DNA of 64,000 bases from Nitzschia sp. pyKryTriq1. Lineage: Eukaryota > Bacillariophyta > Bacillariophyceae > Bacillariales > Bacillariaceae. Positions 62,502 through 64,000 of the stretch are shown here, piece after piece (position 1 is the stretch's first letter; each line of letters starts with the position of its first letter). The notes beneath the pieces were generated by a model, which was not told where the DNA came from, did not search any database, and worked only from the letters and a program-made list of their open reading frames with translations. Where the stretch lies: positions 434,001-498,000 of the forward strand of contig OY101127.1 in NCBI GenBank assembly GCA_956465555.1. The letters run 5' to 3'. A program made the position numbers and the translations under genes.

Positions 62502-63506
62502 ATGCTAAAGTTGCCACGGAATGCCGTGTTCATAGCAGTGACGATTCTGCTGGTCGCCGTCGTGATTGGAAGTTTGCGCGCCGAAGCATGGATCGCATCG
62601 CCTCTGGCGAGACAATGTGCGCTGAGACCACCAAGAACAGAACCACCACAGCCACGTAGCCCCATCCGACGCCACGAGGGTGGTGATGTTGGTGGTGAAC
62701 AGGAAAGGGAGAAAGGCTTCTTTGAACGGCTCAATCCCTACGAGACAAACATTCCTCCCGAACTCCGCGATGAGATTTACGCCGCCGAAGCCAACACTCC
62801 CGCCGCCAGGGAACGTGGACAACGTGTGGCTATGTATATTCTCATTGCTTTTGTTGGTATCATGGGGGCTTTTTTCAATGGATTTTTGACGGAACTGCGG
62901 GGGAACGGTCCAGATGGAAGCGGGGTCGATATCGTAGATGCTGGATTTGGCTGGGTGGTTGACAACCCCTTCCTGAGCTTTCTCTTTTTAAACAAGATTG
63001 GCGGGGCAATTTTATTGTTAGGTGGAGGAGGAGCGGGACTCTTGGCAGAAGCGGAAATCGATACGAAGCGAATCAATGCCGAAAAGATTTTTGAAGAACT
63101 GGAACGTCGGCGATTAGCCAAGAATAAGAAGGCGCGCCCAGCTTCATCGAAAAAGAAACGAAGGGGCGGGAAAGAAGCCCAACGCCTGGAGGCTCTTTCG
63201 GAAGTCTTTTTTGAGGACGAAAAAGCAGGTGTCATCGCAGAAGAAAACACAGTACCACAAGCCGAAACCACGGAGTCGACTTTGGAGAAGGAAGGCGAAA
63301 CGTCCAAGAATGAAGGAATCTTGGGCACACTTAAATCCCTCTACGAGAAGGCGGATACAATGGCAGCTTCGCAAGCATTATTGTTGAATAAGAAACTGGA
63401 GGATGTAGGAGTAGTTGATAAAATTACCGATGAGACGGGGCTGAAGGTGATTGGAAAGGAAGAGGCAGCCAAACTGAAGAACGAAAAAGAACAAGCTGAA
63501 AACTAA
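62502..63506 (+). CDS. Plastid membrane protein of unknown function
   Basis: Single exon, 334 residues from the ATG at 62502. A signal peptide (VFIAVTILLVAVVIGSL, residues 9-25) ends RAEA|WIASP, an A|W junction fitting a diatom plastid bipartite signal. Two hydrophobic segments follow: MYILIAFVGIMGAFFNGFL (about 112-130) and GGAILLLGGGGAGLLAEA (about 168-185). The C-terminal half is charged and helical (ELERRRLAKNKKARPASSKK, then acidic stretches), probably facing the stroma. The NPYETNIPPELRDEIYAAEA block looks conserved in character, but I do not recognise the family. Confidence 0.65.
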   Translation: MLKLPRNAVFIAVTILLVAVVIGSLRAEAWIASPLARQCALRPPRTEPPQPRSPIRRHEGGDVGGEQEREKGFFERLNPYETNIPPELRDEIYAAEANTPAARERGQRVAMYILIAFVGIMGAFFNGFLTELRGNGPDGSGVDIVDAGFGWVVDNPFLSFLFLNKIGGAILLLGGGGAGLLAEAEIDTKRINAEKIFEELERRRLAKNKKARPASSKKKRRGGKEAQRLEALSEVFFEDEKAGVIAEENTVPQAETTESTLEKEGETSKNEGILGTLKSLYEKADTMAASQALLLNKKLEDVGVVDKITDETGLKVIGKEEAAKLKNEKEQAEN

Positions 63507-63753
63507 AAAGTCCAGATTCTTGCGCGAAGAAGACTATGCGTCGCATACGGCCATGATGCAGACAACGCGCTATCATAAAGGATCAATGTACCAAAACTCA
63601 CGCCCCAAGAATGCACACGGCCCCTGTGCTAACCAACCCCTTGTAATCGGAGTCTACATAAAGACCGCCAAGTCAATAACTCAAACAGAATATCGTTTGA
63701 CCTACTGTAGCGTACAGGCAGATGGGTGATATTAGAAACTTATTTGGAAACGT
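63507..63753. other. Convergent spacer, no feature seen
   Basis: Short spacer between the plastid membrane protein and the partial gene at the edge. No terminator-like or repeat structure is recognised. Confidence 0.45.
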
Positions 63754-64000
63754 TCATTCAAATGAACCGGACGCTTCGCCTCCCATCGAAGGGGTGCGAG
63801 ATCCCCATGCGGCCATTTGCTTCTCCAACAACGCCTTTCGGATCCCGCTGCCGTGCGTCTGGGGAACATCTTGCATGATCGCTTTCCATTCTTTTACAAT
63901 TGTACTTCGGATTTCGATAATACTCTCAGCCAAGCCCATTGGATCGGCCAGACCTGCTATACCATCCGACGCCTTGCACACCGATGGAGGTGAAAGAAGC
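63754..64000 (-). CDS. C-terminal part of an unrecognised protein, cut by window edge
   Basis: The frame is open from the right edge to the stop at 63754 (82 residues visible). The visible sequence, LADPMGLAESIIEIRSTIVK followed by EWKAIMQDVPQTHGSGIRKA and LLEKQMAAWGSR, is helical and looks like a genuine conserved C-terminus. No ATG is seen in the visible part before the edge, so the start lies outside the window. No family is assigned. Confidence 0.6.
   Translation of the reverse strand, partial: LLSPPSVCKASDGIAGLADPMGLAESIIEIRSTIVKEWKAIMQDVPQTHGSGIRKALLEKQMAAWGSRTPSMGGEASGSFE

Overview
The window looks like nuclear DNA of a diatom, probably a pennate one. Genes are intron-poor, with short GT-AG introns of about 70-140 bp. 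Two proteins begin with a signal peptide followed by an A|F or A|W junction, the bipartite plastid-targeting signal of diatoms. One protein joins a CRAL-TRIO-like region to a DUF6824-type domain, a combination I associate with diatoms. Two paralogues fuse a SET domain, a spermidine-synthase-like domain and AdoMetDC-like domains, an architecture I associate with diatom long-chain polyamine chemistry. The species cannot be named from this sequence.

Layout: 1-11 kb holds Misato (-), an SPX-EXS phosphate exporter (+) and a protein kinase (+), with two possible retroelement relics. 11-18 kb is repeat-rich: a 41-bp minisatellite, a dispersed repeat pair, a 197-bp tandem duplication and a TA-flanked MITE around an FkbM-type methyltransferase and a frame-broken histidine phosphatase. 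18.9-34.7 kb is the most unusual part: two same-strand copies of the roughly 1,260-residue SET/spermidine-synthase/AdoMetDC fusion flank a TRM10 tRNA methyltransferase, a hairpin MITE, a decayed piggyBac transposase and a 2.6-kb cassette with 56-bp terminal inverted repeats carrying two convergent intron-containing genes. 34.8-64 kb is mostly ordinary: a LURP-one-like protein, an unknown membrane protein, an SNF2 ATPase, the CRAL-TRIO/DUF6824 protein, TAF1B/Rrn7, a plastid-type prolyl-4-hydroxylase-like oxygenase, an SGNH-like secretory protein, COG4, a bestrophin-like channel, a sugar porter with a C-terminal PDZ domain, HPRT, a possible polyglutamine gene, a plastid membrane protein and a partial gene at the right edge.

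The genes are largely independent housekeeping genes on both strands and do not form an operon-like system. The exception is the fusion pair: both copies carry signal peptides and the same domain order, so they should act in the secretory pathway. A role in lysine methylation and/or polyamine modification of silica-associated proteins is a plausible inference, not something the sequence proves. Intergenic DNA is full of short palindromic motifs built from TACCGGTA and GTACCWGGTAC, which recur throughout the window.
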